Positions 16,511 through 25,442 of a stretch of DNA of 43,947 nucleotides are shown here, in pieces. The DNA is from CAZZCP01 sp964653235 (GTDB lineage Bacteria > Bdellovibrionota > Bdellovibrionia > Bdellovibrionales > UBA840): positions 1 to 43,947 of the forward strand of contig CAZZCP010000012.1 in NCBI GenBank assembly GCA_964653235.1, written 5' to 3'. The notes under the pieces were generated by a model. The model was given only the letters and a program-made list of their open reading frames with translations. It searched no databases and was not told the DNA's origin. The translations under genes and the position numbers were made by a program. Numbering within the stretch: position 1 is the first letter of the stretch; the number at the start of each line of letters is the position of its first letter.

Positions 16511-18483
16511 TCACAGATAAAGTTTCTCTGTTTGGTTCTTAACTTTAAGCTCCATGACTCAAGTTCTCCATCATAAGCATTGAGTACGTCAGCTACTTTT
16601 AAGCTCCACTTGCCCTTTGCTCCTTTACCAACAAAAGTCGAAAGATCTCCTTCTGGCTTGGTTTGTGATGCTTGGTTTCCGTAAACTGTACGAATATCAT
16701 TCGTGCTACCGCCACTTTCGTTATGCAAAAGAAGGCTTGTTCCATCTGGTGCAATCAAACTCAGCTGAAGATCTCCTATATAAGTGTGCTCTATCTCTAC
16801 TCCGACACCAAGAATCTCAAGAACTTCATCTCCTTCAGGTAAATCAACATCAATACTTGATTTGACACCATCTAAATCATTGTCGGGTATATTTAGAAAA
16901 GGGGTGACCTTCGCTTCGTAAAAGTTAGCTCGTCCTAAAGCAAGCACTTGTTTGTGAAGCTTTTCATTAATTAGCAGCGAAATCTCTAGCTGCGAACCAC
17001 ATGCTGCATCTGTGTGAATTTCATAGTTGATTGAAATTGCTATAGATTCACCTTGGTTTAGTCTCGGAATAGAAATGCTTTGCACGTTCAAATTCGCATG
17101 ACTTGCAGATACAGATAGCTGTGTTGCCTCACTGGCTTGATTGCCTGAGTTTTTCACTTGCAAACTCAAACTGTAAGTCTCACCTGGTTCTGCATATGGG
17201 TCTCCGTCACCTTGAACTTCACTATGAATAAAATCAAGCAGCTCAAGCCTTGAAGAGGCTTCAAAAAAGTTACCATAGCGATCTATGTACTCACGAATGT
17301 GAGTGATAAACATCCCTCGGTTTCTTGAGCTTGCGCTGGTGCAACCTCCGCAGTGATGTAGTCCGATCAATCTATGAGTGTATTTACTAAATACAGGTGA
17401 GCCAGAATTTCCCCCCAAGGTCTCAACGATATAGTGTAGCGAATACTCTCCGGTAAAATCCAAAACCCCTTCAGAAACAAATTTTGGCTCACCTTGAGGA
17501 TGTCCAATAATATAAATGTCTTTTGTGTTTTGAATCACTTCATGATTTAGCTCCATTTCTAGAATTGGCTTGCTTGACAATTCATCAACATTTTCGGTTT
17601 TTACTTTAGCAAAGGTGAAATCGAGATCTTCCATATCTCTTGAAGTACAATTTTTGTAAGGGCTTGATACATATGTTGCGGCATCGCTGCCATCACAATA
17701 AAAGCCTTCACTTTGAATTGGCAATTCACCTGTAAGACCTTCTTGGCAAGAGTTATGTTGGTAGTTAAAAACAAATTCAACATTACGACAACTGCTTTTG
17801 GTCTTAATACAGTGTTGATTGGTTAAAACAAAACCTTGTGATGATACCAATGAGCCAGAACACCACGAACCAGATCCATATTGATCAATGGTCAATACAG
17901 CGACTGTAGACTCTGCATTATTGGCAATTTGTTCGTTTTCAAATTCTTGCCCAGGTAAGTAACAAGAAACTGATCGAAATGGTCCTGCCACAGGCATATT
18001 ACAAACTGACTTTGCTCCTGGCTCTCTCATCGCATTGCCAGGAAGGTATTCACCAACAAAGACTTTGTTGATTTGAAAGTGTGAATTGCCACTGTCTGTG
18101 CCCTGCCACTCTAAGTAGGCGGTACTTCCAGGAATTGTAATAGACCAAAAGCTACCATCATTATGTGGCCCGCTTGCTTTGATATTTTGGCGTAAATTAT
18201 GAAAAGCATCATATATTTTCAGCTCCTCACCTTGGGCCAAATGAAAATTTACGAAATGGAGTTTTAAAAATTTTGCTCCTTTGCGAAAAACAGAATTCTT
18301 CCAAATTGCTTTGCCCGAAATATGCTTCATACTGATTCCCTCTTGCAGAAGTCCAATCGGATTTTCTAAGTTTTCTGCTTGCCCAGCGTGGCTCTTGCCC
18401 AGCTCTACTGGGTCGATTTGTCGAAAAGCTTGCGCAGAAGAAAAAATAGCGAGAATCGCTATTAAAACGATACGTGATTTCAT
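16507..18483 (-). CDS. Secreted trypsin-like serine protease with C-terminal P (proprotein-convertase) domain
   Basis: A 658-residue protein with a signal peptide (KSRIVLIAILAIFSSAQA). A pro-region of about 130 residues follows, then a chymotrypsin-fold protease with His in VLTNQHC (~residue 222), Asp in EDLDFTFAKV (~287) and nucleophile Ser in GGNSGSPVF (~359). Many Cys residues in the domain suggest disulphides, as in lysyl-endopeptidase-type enzymes. Residues ~420-520 form an Ig-like spacer (YSLSLQVKNSGNQASEATQL). The last ~120 residues match a P/Homo B domain (IEHTYIGDLQLSLIAPDGTS, GKWSLKVADV..YDGELESWSL). The start at 18483 is chosen for its AAGGATG ribosome site and signal peptide. It is likely exported and degrades external protein. 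Confidence 0.88.
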   Translation of the reverse strand: MKSRIVLIAILAIFSSAQAFRQIDPVELGKSHAGQAENLENPIGLLQEGISMKHISGKAIWKNSVFRKGAKFLKLHFVNFHLAQGEELKIYDAFHNLRQNIKASGPHNDGSFWSITIPGSTAYLEWQGTDSGNSHFQINKVFVGEYLPGNAMREPGAKSVCNMPVAGPFRSVSCYLPGQEFENEQIANNAESTVAVLTIDQYGSGSWCSGSLVSSQGFVLTNQHCIKTKSSCRNVEFVFNYQHNSCQEGLTGELPIQSEGFYCDGSDAATYVSSPYKNCTSRDMEDLDFTFAKVKTENVDELSSKPILEMELNHEVIQNTKDIYIIGHPQGEPKFVSEGVLDFTGEYSLHYIVETLGGNSGSPVFSKYTHRLIGLHHCGGCTSASSRNRGMFITHIREYIDRYGNFFEASSRLELLDFIHSEVQGDGDPYAEPGETYSLSLQVKNSGNQASEATQLSVSASHANLNVQSISIPRLNQGESIAISINYEIHTDAACGSQLEISLLINEKLHKQVLALGRANFYEAKVTPFLNIPDNDLDGVKSSIDVDLPEGDEVLEILGVGVEIEHTYIGDLQLSLIAPDGTSLLLHNESGGSTNDIRTVYGNQASQTKPEGDLSTFVGKGAKGKWSLKVADVLNAYDGELESWSLKLRTKQRNFICD

Positions 18484-18655
18484 GATACATCCTTGTTGAT
18501 TGCTGATGCGGGCTCTAACTCCTAAGCCCAATATTCCCCTGCTTATATTAGTGCAATTTGTCTAACAAAACTCAAAGAAAAAGCGAATCATGACCTAATG
18601 CTTCGAATCTTTTTGGTGTCATTTATGAACTAAAAGAAGCATTCTATATAAAGCA

Positions 18656-19177
18656 ATGAAGAAAAATTTATGGAAGAGAATTTATAGAATTTTTATGTTA
18701 CTCTTGATTTCTTTTTTGGTCTACAAAAGGGCGCCTTTGTATTGGCAAGAGTGGAATATGGAGGGTAAGCAAGTGCAAAGCTTCTCTGTATTAAACTTAA
18801 AGGGCCAAAAAGTTAAGATTCCAAAAGAAAGCAAAAATTCTATTTTTATTTTTTGGGCCTGGTGGTGTGGACCATGCAAAATTGAGCTGAGTCGTTATCG
18901 GTCAGCAGTTAACAATGGCGAATTGGATTCTCAAAGAATCTACAGTGTTCATCTTGGTGATACACAAAGCAAAGTAATCGAAGAGATCAAAAAACTCAAA
19001 CTTCCATTTAAAAATTATCATGACCCTGGACATATTTCCTCTCGAATTTTTTCGATTGCAGCCACCCCCACGGTAGTGCATCTTGATGAAAAAAATAAGA
19101 TTCAATGGATCGGATCAGGTGTCAGTCCCACCTCAATATGGCGAGCCATATCGCATTTGAATAACAAGGAACCATGA
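18656..19177 (+). CDS. Membrane-anchored thioredoxin-like (TlpA/ResA-type) protein
   Basis: A 173-residue protein. One N-terminal membrane segment (FMLLLISFLVYKRA) is followed by a periplasmic thioredoxin fold with the active site FWAWWCGPCKIEL (CxxC) and the cis-Pro loop AATPTVVHL. TlpA/ResA-type proteins reduce or shuffle disulphides in the periplasm, often for cytochrome c or envelope assembly. The exact partner is not evident. Its stop overlaps the MATE gene start (ATGA), so they are translationally coupled, and secD follows. Confidence 0.88.
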   Translation: MKKNLWKRIYRIFMLLLISFLVYKRAPLYWQEWNMEGKQVQSFSVLNLKGQKVKIPKESKNSIFIFWAWWCGPCKIELSRYRSAVNNGELDSQRIYSVHLGDTQSKVIEEIKKLKLPFKNYHDPGHISSRIFSIAATPTVVHLDEKNKIQWIGSGVSPTSIWRAISHLNNKEP

Positions 19178-20502
19178 AGACCCAAAATGCACTTCTGAAT
19201 GAACCCGTTGCTAAAACACTTTTGCTAAAAACTCTTCCTATGGCCTGGGGAATTTTTGCTGTCATTGGCTTCAATGTGATCGATACTTATTTTGTTGGTA
19301 TGATTGGTAAAAAAGAGCTTGCTGCTATTAGCTTTACTTTTCCAGTTGTTATGGTCTTTCGAACTCTTTCATTGGGTTTGAGTGCTGCCACATCCTCGGT
19401 TATTTCAAGAGCTCTAGGAGAAGGTGATTTTCCAAAAGTACAAAGGCTAGCAACACACAGTATTCTTCTGTCTCTATGCATAGTTCTTCTCTTTATCTTA
19501 TTAGGAGTGTTTAGTATCAATCCTTTGTTTCGAGCTTTAGGCGCAGAGGATGAAATTCTTCAATTGGTTCGACAATATATGTTACCTTGGTATTTGGGAA
19601 TGAGCTTCGTTGTCATCCCCATGGTTGGAAATGGCGCCATACGTGCCACCGGAGATATGACCACACCAAGTATTATTATGACGATTGCAGGTGGTGTGAA
19701 CCTCATTCTCGATCCTATTTTTATTTTTGGTTTTCTCTTTATTCCCGCAATGGGAATTCAAGGAGCTGCTTTTGCAACCATACTCTCAAATGCTTTTACT
19801 TTGATTGCTGCTCTCTACTATCTTAGAAAACTCAAAATGCTCGCCTTTCAAAACATTGAGTTAAAAAGATTTAAAGAATCATCTAAAGAGCTTTTACGTA
19901 TCGGCATACCAGCAGGAGTAACCAATTTGATCACTCCCCTTTCAATTGGTATTGTCACAGCATTGGTTGCTCGTTATGGAGAAGATGCTGTGGCCGGCTT
20001 TGGTGTTGCCTCTCGAATCGAGTCTCTTGGTATTATTCCAATTTTGGCACTCTCTGCTACCATAGGACCTTTTGTTGGTCAAAACTGGGGAGCCAAGCAA
20101 ACCGATCGAATGAAAAAGGCTATCTTTTTTAGCTTTCGCGCTTCTATTGCTTGGTCTCTTTATCTTGCTCTTGCCTTTTTCTTTTTTGGTGATTTTTTGA
20201 TGAGTCTTTTTACTCAAGATCCGAAAGTCATTCAAATCGGCGAAGACTATCTGAAACTGATTTGTTTCTCCCTTGGTTTTCAAGGCATACTTTTTCAAAC
20301 TAATGCCAGCTTTAATGCTCTTGGTAGGCCACTTTTATCAACCATGCTCTCTTCGTTTCGAATGTTTGTCTTCTATATCCCTGTATCTCTTACACTGATG
20401 TATTTCTATGGTTTAGAAGGTATTTTTTGGGGAGCTGTTGTTTCCAATTTATCAGCCGGATGCATCTCCTACTTACTAGTAAAAAAACTTTATTGTAGCT
20501 GA
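19174..20502 (+). CDS. MATE-family multidrug/toxin efflux transporter
   Basis: A 442-residue protein with about 12 hydrophobic helices arranged as two homologous halves. Family features include NVIDTYFVGMIGKKELAAIS, a Gly-rich segment GNGAIRATGDMTTPS in the first half, and NASFNALGRPLLSTMLS in the second. MATE proteins export cationic or toxic compounds using Na+ or H+ gradients; the subgroup here looks NorM/DinF-like. The start overlaps the thioredoxin-like stop (ATGA), with an AAGGA ribosome site. The SecD-like gene follows 22 bp later on the same strand. Confidence 0.92.
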   Translation: MKTQNALLNEPVAKTLLLKTLPMAWGIFAVIGFNVIDTYFVGMIGKKELAAISFTFPVVMVFRTLSLGLSAATSSVISRALGEGDFPKVQRLATHSILLSLCIVLLFILLGVFSINPLFRALGAEDEILQLVRQYMLPWYLGMSFVVIPMVGNGAIRATGDMTTPSIIMTIAGGVNLILDPIFIFGFLFIPAMGIQGAAFATILSNAFTLIAALYYLRKLKMLAFQNIELKRFKESSKELLRIGIPAGVTNLITPLSIGIVTALVARYGEDAVAGFGVASRIESLGIIPILALSATIGPFVGQNWGAKQTDRMKKAIFFSFRASIAWSLYLALAFFFFGDFLMSLFTQDPKVIQIGEDYLKLICFSLGFQGILFQTNASFNALGRPLLSTMLSSFRMFVFYIPVSLTLMYFYGLEGIFWGAVVSNLSAGCISYLLVKKLYCS

Positions 20503-20524
20503 AAATTAGGTTAGATATTCAAGA

Positions 20525-21960
20525 ATGCCTCAAACTGAAAAAATTCGTATCCTGTGCTTTCTATCTGTTTTTATTCTTGCCATGCTTTTGCTTTGGTCCA
20601 AACCCATCGAATATGGCCTTGATATAAAAGGCGGGTCCTACTTTACAATCTTTTTAAACGCAGAAGAATACTTTTTAGAACAACAAGAAGAACTCAGAGA
20701 CCAATTGGTCGAAAAATATCAAATCTCGAAAAACCAAATCGATTTGGTCTCTGAATTTGATCAAAATCTCTACCGAATTCATGTTCCGACGAACAAATCT
20801 GAATCGCTTCTGTTTCTTGAAGAGAGATATCCGAGTTGGAAAATCAGAGAGCAAAACGATAAGATGACTACATTTGTTCAGGACGCTAACTACATTCAAA
20901 CTCGCAAAACACAGTTGCTCGAAAGTAGCATTTCTCATTTGCGTAGACGAATTGATGTTTTTGGTATGAAAGAGGCATTAATACAGTCCAAATCAAATCA
21001 AGAAATTATTTTACAAATCCCTGGTGAAGAGCCAGATCCAGAGCTATATAAATCCATTTTGAAGCAAGAAAAACTAAAAGTGCAACTCATTGATCAACAA
21101 GACCAAAGCTATGGTGAAGTCTATCTTACTGGTGAAAATATAGTTGATGCTTTTGTTAGTTTTAGTCCACAAGGCAAGCCCGAAGTTTCTCTTGAACTCG
21201 ATGCAAAAGGCGCAGAGTCTTTTTTTCGTCTTACCAATCAAAATATAGGCAAAGATTTTGCTTTTATTGTTGACGAAAAAATTGAGAGCATTCTCAATAT
21301 CGACCAAGCAGTTAGTGGAAAATATGTTCGCATTGTCTTCGGATCGAATGACTCAAAGCAAGTTTTAGAAGAGGCCAGTATTATGAGTCAGTTGCTCAAA
21401 TCAGGGAGCCTTCCTGTCAGCCTTGAAATTGCTTCATTTCGCCAAGTTGGCCCGAATTTAGGCCAAGACTCTATCGAACGAGCAAAGAATGCTTTTCTAA
21501 TTGCACTCCTTNNNNNNNNNNATTCTTACTTGTTTACTACAAGATAAAGGGCCTCTTTACTTGTATTGTACTTCTTGCTAATTTTCTTTTGCTTTTATCA
21601 TGCTTTGCACTGCTTGATGCCAATCTTTCGATTCCAGGTATTGCCGGTATGATTCTAACAATTGGCATGTCTGTAGATGCTAGCATTTTGCTCTATGAAA
21701 GATGGAAAGAGAAGCCAAACTTGAGCAGCTCTGAGCTTTTTGCCTCTGTTCGCTCTGCACTGATTGATGCCAATGTCACCACCATTCTTGCGGCCTTGGT
21801 TCTTCTTTATTTTACTGACGGACCCATTCGTGGCTTTTCTATCAGTCTGGCCTTAGGAATTTTGACGACACTTTTTTGTATCTTTTTTCTTCTAAGACCC
21901 ATGCTATTTATTTTTTCAAATTTTTCAAAGAATGTTCAATTAGAGTCTTCAAGCAGCTAA
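20525..21960 (+). CDS. secD: SecD-like protein translocase subunit without a SecF partner, interrupted by a 10-N gap
   Basis: About 478 residues if the gap is corrected. TM1 is followed by GLDIKGGS (SecD motif 1), a periplasmic part of about 250 residues with HLRRRIDVFGMKEALIQ and PGEEPDPE, then VGPNLGQDSIERAKNAF before TM2. After the gap come FLLVYYKIKG, the signature IPGIAGMILTIGMSVDASILLYERWKE and DANVTTILAALVL. All six SecD membrane segments can be placed. SecD/F pulls translocated proteins across the membrane using the proton gradient. No secF follows: the next gene is convergent and overlaps by 12 nt. It is probably an extra or orphan copy. The gap flanks are in different frames with 10 Ns; about 11 bases would restore the frame and match E. 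coli SecD spacing. Confidence 0.85.
21512..21521. other. 10-N assembly gap inside secD
   Basis: The N count is nominal. The coding frames on either side agree only if the missing length is 2, 5, 8 or 11 bases; comparison with the remembered E. coli SecD TM2 (LVSILFMIIFY) suggests four residues, that is 11 bases. No shared flank sequence is seen here. Confidence 0.7.
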
Positions 21961-22527
21961 CTTTTTTAAGTAGGAAGAGGTGTAGATTTTTTTAAGTTGT
22001 TCGACACTAACCTTATCATTGCAGTTTTCATTGATTTCATGAAAGAAGTTAAATATTTCTCGGTCTTGAATCATATCCTTTTGTTGTAAAAGAATATGCC
22101 CCAGTTTTTGCATTAAAATATCAAAGCTTGGATCATAACCCAACAACTCAGCTCTCTGTTCATTAAAGCCCATACACTTGTCTGTGACAAAAACAGCTCC
22201 TTGATAGGACTCATCCATTGACGTATCTAAAGGGTCAAAGCTCCAAGCCATTTGATTGCTCAGCAAATTCGCTTTCACAAAAAAAATACGAATCCCATCT
22301 ATAGGACTGCCCCAAGACAGTAGTTGTTTGACATTATCTTGATCAACTAGAGCAAGCTTATGGTCAGAAACGATTCTTTGACCACTTCCAACCCGAGTAA
22401 ATTCAATTCCATATCTTTCAAACTTTGAAGATGTACGTTTCACGAAAAATTCAACGTCGGTATTGTTGAACTTCGTTGATTTTACTCGAAATATCTGAAT
22501 AGGCAGTTGAAAATAGATGTTCGCCAT
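21949..22527 (-). CDS. Hypothetical protein, possibly a degenerate zincin-type metalloprotease
   Basis: A 192-residue protein without an evident signal peptide. The region GAVFVTDKCMG...FDILMQKLGHILLQQKD has the layout of the zincin active-site helix (normally HExGHxL), but the first His and the Glu are replaced (QKLGH). The C-terminus (ENCNDKVSVEQLKKIYTSSYLKKL) resembles the Cys-containing end of small secreted zincins of predatory bacteria; both are resemblances by eye. If correct, the protein cannot be an ordinary protease. The 3' end overlaps secD by 12 nt. Ribosome site weak. Function unknown. Confidence 0.6.
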   Translation of the reverse strand: MANIYFQLPIQIFRVKSTKFNNTDVEFFVKRTSSKFERYGIEFTRVGSGQRIVSDHKLALVDQDNVKQLLSWGSPIDGIRIFFVKANLLSNQMAWSFDPLDTSMDESYQGAVFVTDKCMGFNEQRAELLGYDPSFDILMQKLGHILLQQKDMIQDREIFNFFHEINENCNDKVSVEQLKKIYTSSYLKKLAA

Positions 22528-22548
22528 ATTTCTTTATCGGTTTAGGGA

Positions 22549-22579
22549 TAAAAAAAGTGAGGAGGCATTTAGCCTCCTC
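22549..22579 (-). terminator. Rho-independent terminator of the Cys-repeat protein gene
   Basis: GAGGAGGC (22559-22566) pairs perfectly with GCCTCCTC (22572-22579) around a 5-nt loop. Read on the minus strand, the hairpin is followed by a run of seven Ts (the A run at 22550-22556). It begins about 22 bp after the stop codon of the gene at 22602. Confidence 0.88.
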
Positions 22580-22601
22580 AACGAATTCTTGATTTAAGAT
22601 C

Positions 22602-24147
22602 CTATTGGGTCGCATTGGGACGTCTAGGATTCGGTCTTTGACGCGGGTTTGGTCTTGGACGCGGGTTTGGTCTTGGACGCGGGTTTGGTCTTGGACGCGG
22701 GTTCGGTCTTGGACGCGGATTCGGTCTTGGACGCGGGTTTGGTCTTGGACGCGGGTTCGGTCTTGGACGCGGATTCGGTCTTGGACGCGGATTCGGTCTA
22801 GTATTAGGAACACATCTCCCATTTCTAAAGTGATAGCCGTGATCACATCTTCTTGGACGATGACGGCTCACACAACGACCAGAGCGATGATCGTAGTAGG
22901 TGCCATAGCCGCAGTTGCGACGATTTCTTCTCTCACATCTTCCCGTATAGGGATTGTAATAACGATCTCCACGACAACTTCTGTAGCGACGAGAAGGTTC
23001 ACAACGGCGACGATTGTAGTCCCAATAATAGCCAGCACCACATGAGCGGTAGTTGCTTACACATCTTTGGCGATAGTGATTCCAATGAGTGCCTGCACCA
23101 CAAACTCTATCTCTATAAGCAGGTACACATCTTAGGCGGCTCCATGACCAACGATATCCCCATCCGCAAGTATAGGTATTGCGAACACAACGACCATAGT
23201 AGTTACTGTATCTATAGTTCCACGGACAACGAGGATAAGCNNNNNNNNNNATTCCATACACAGCGATTCAAGAAGTGATCATAGTAATGATTAACACCAC
23301 AACGGTAGGTTCTATAGTTACGACAAGCATTCACATCAGGGTCATAGAATGTTCCGGCAGGGCAACGTCTTAAGTTGCTCTGAACACAATGCCCAATCGT
23401 TGCATCCCAATAGTAACCGGGAGGACATGAGTAACCAGCATCACGATCTCGAACTTCGAGGCTAAACTGCTTGCTATTGACTCGGCCCGACTGATCGATG
23501 ATTTCAAGTACAAAACGTTTTACTTCTTCTTGTCTAGCCCGGCCATCGATTCGAAATTCATCACGAGAATCACGAAATTGAATTTCTAAACCTTCTGGCA
23601 AATCACCTGATACCAACTCGCCATCGACTCTACCAATAGTATCGGTCAAACGAATCGTAGTTTCGTATCGACTATCTTTTGTTGCTGTTGGCAGAAATTG
23701 GTCGGTCGCAAACCTTGGGTAATCCAAGTCATCATTTACACCACCATTAACACATATTTGCCTTGCTGCTGTTTGATTATTGGCGTCTACAGAGATAGCA
23801 ACAAAACACCATGAGCCTGAAAATTCGGGTTCACCAAAAAGCTGTATATTCTTGGTGACACTATCACTTGCATACAATCCTGGAGGTAAATCTTCAAAGA
23901 ACCATTGAACAGGCTCGATTACATTTCCTTCTAGATAGATATTGAATTCATCATAGCTACCATAAGTAAACTGCGCGTCTACTTGATCATAGCTGATAAT
24001 ATATTGATCGGTCTCATCCCCATAATTTTGCGATGCGATTGGGCTCACTTGTGCATAGGCTTTAGACATTAAGCCGAACACAAGGAGACAATTCAAAAGA
24101 AATAAGAGACTCCGCCAAGCAAAGCCTCTCCGGCTGTTTTTATCCAT
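22602..24147 (-). CDS. Secreted Cys-repeat protein with Arg/Pro/Asn tandem-repeat tail, interrupted by a 10-N gap
   Basis: The start is supported by a GGGGGGA ribosome site and a signal peptide (LLFLLNCLLVFGLMSKAYA). Residues ~30-250 hold two Ig/cadherin-like putative-Ig domains (WFFEDLPPGLYASD, LPEGLEI). From ~250 come about ten copies of a repeat of some 20 residues, C-x2-G-x-x-Y/W-(D/N)-x5-R/H-C, with 12 residues between the paired Cys and 6-8 between repeats, a spacing that recalls chitin-binding (peritrophin-like) or EGF-like modules. The tail is a (RPRPNP)n array, strongly basic. The gap at 23241-23250 falls between repeats. With zero missing bases the Cys spacing (7) and reading frame are both restored, giving 511 residues, so the gene is judged intact. 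It is probably a surface or wall-binding protein; no enzymatic motif seen. Confidence 0.82.
22633..22794. repeat. Nine tandem 18-bp repeats encoding RPRPNP units
   Basis: Nine contiguous 18-bp units of the form GGTCTTGGACGCGGGTTT run through the 3' end of the Cys-repeat gene. Eight units differ only at two sites (G/A and T/C), all synonymous on the coding strand (CCA/CCG and AAC/AAT). The unit nearest the stop has one T that changes Pro to Gln. Confidence 0.93.
23241..23250. other. 10-N assembly gap inside the Cys-repeat gene
   Basis: The codon boundary falls exactly at each edge of the gap, so only a multiple of three bases can be missing. Joining the flanks directly gives RCVWNAYPRC, with the usual 7-residue spacing between repeat Cys residues. 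The gap is therefore probably empty. Confidence 0.75.
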
Positions 24148-24318
24148 TCAATCCCCCCTATAATGATGTAATGGTTTTTTTCTAAACCTTGGTTGAGCAA
24201 AGCCTGTACCAATTACAATTGTTATGAAATGGATTGCCTTTCACTAGCGCTGCGTTAGGGAGTGCAAAAAGAAACTATAAAAAAGTCTAGTGTCAAAATG
24301 ATCAGAGACAGATTGGCC

Positions 24319-25380
24319 CTATAGGCATTTCAATGAATAAGCAAAATCAGCAAGTTCTTTGACTTTTGAAGTAGAAATTCGAAATCCACTTTCTTTTAAA
24401 CTCTTTTGAATCAGCTGATGATTTTGTTGCAGACTAAAGTTTTGAAAATCTCTCAAAGACAAAATTCCTCTTTTTGAACTGCTCAATAAAAAGGCTTTTC
24501 TTTTGCCACAAGAAAAACTCAAATCACTACTTCTTAAAATAGCAATTTCTTGATTGCCGTGTTGTGTTCGAAAATAAAGCTGTTGCTCTCTTGGGCTCCA
24601 TAGATTTTGCCATTGCGTACTGGGTGCTGCCACCGCATAGAGAGTCTCAAAACTCTTTTCTACAAATGTAGGAAGATTCATTGAATTCGACTTGCGATCT
24701 TTCAACACACTCATTCGTAAAAAGCGAATATTCGACGCATAACTGCGAGCAGGAAGAGAGTTTCTAGAAAAAGGATAACGGGCATAAGTGTACTCATTTG
24801 CAACATGATACGGATTATTGGTCAAAGCACGAAAACGCCCAGGGCTATCATCACTCTTGTGAGTAACCAAACGCCCTTTTAAATACTCCACCGTGATGCA
24901 ATCACCAATTTTATCACAAATTAGATAATGAACATTGGCTGAGATAGGGGAAATTCTCAAAGCTCGTAAAGACTGTAATACCTCATCGACTGTTTGAAAA
25001 CGATCAAGAATATACTGTATAAACTGAAGCTCATTGATGGATGGCCTAGAATCGGCACTGGGAAACTGAGATTCACTGAGCCATAAGACTTCTGCCATCA
25101 ATCCTTTTTCATTCATCCCTGAATTAGGAAATTCAATCCCGTATTGATTCATTGTAATACTTGAATAGCGACTTACCCACGAAAAAGAAATATCATCTTT
25201 ATGATAACGAAAACTACTTTTTTGCAAACCAGCTGGGTTCAAAAAAACGATGGCATTGTCGGTGGTCCAATCATAGTTTTTTGCCATCAATAAATGACCA
25301 CTTCTCTCTGCTAAAAAACTAGAACAAGCAAGAGAATGAACCAAGGGAGCGAACAATATAAAATAAATTAATCTTCTCAT
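24319..25380 (-). CDS. Choloylglycine hydrolase-family (linear amide C-N hydrolase) Ntn hydrolase
   Basis: A 353-residue protein. The signal peptide ends ...LVHSLA, so cleavage would expose Cys19 as the N-terminal nucleophile (CSSFLAERSG), as in periplasmic penicillin-V-acylase-type members. Other family residues: Asp37 in AKNYDW (Lys replaces the more usual Arg two positions before), NSGMNEKGLMAEVLWL, and NNPYH. The family cleaves amide bonds in bile salts, penicillin V or acyl-homoserine lactones; the substrate here is unknown. The run of about 170 bp upstream of its neighbour on the same strand (24148-24318) shows no gene. Ribosome site weak. Confidence 0.87.
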   Translation of the reverse strand: MRRLIYFILFAPLVHSLACSSFLAERSGHLLMAKNYDWTTDNAIVFLNPAGLQKSSFRYHKDDISFSWVSRYSSITMNQYGIEFPNSGMNEKGLMAEVLWLSESQFPSADSRPSINELQFIQYILDRFQTVDEVLQSLRALRISPISANVHYLICDKIGDCITVEYLKGRLVTHKSDDSPGRFRALTNNPYHVANEYTYARYPFSRNSLPARSYASNIRFLRMSVLKDRKSNSMNLPTFVEKSFETLYAVAAPSTQWQNLWSPREQQLYFRTQHGNQEIAILRSSDLSFSCGKRKAFLLSSSKRGILSLRDFQNFSLQQNHQLIQKSLKESGFRISTSKVKELADFAYSLKCL

Positions 25381-25442
25381 GAAAATATCATGAGATTCCT
25401 ATCAAAAACTCTCAATGAAGATGGAATAAACTAGACCTATGT

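Noticed and set aside
22605..23045. Long open frame on the plus strand opposite the Arg/Pro repeat and Cys modules
   Set aside because: It is a product of the 18-bp tandem repeat, which stays open in several frames. It has no ribosome site and the minus-strand frame has the signal peptide, domains and terminator.
24148..24318. Promoter for the Cys-repeat gene (TTGACA at minus-strand position near 24300)
   Set aside because: TTGACA is present but the nearest TATAGT is only about 11 bases away, too close for a standard promoter.
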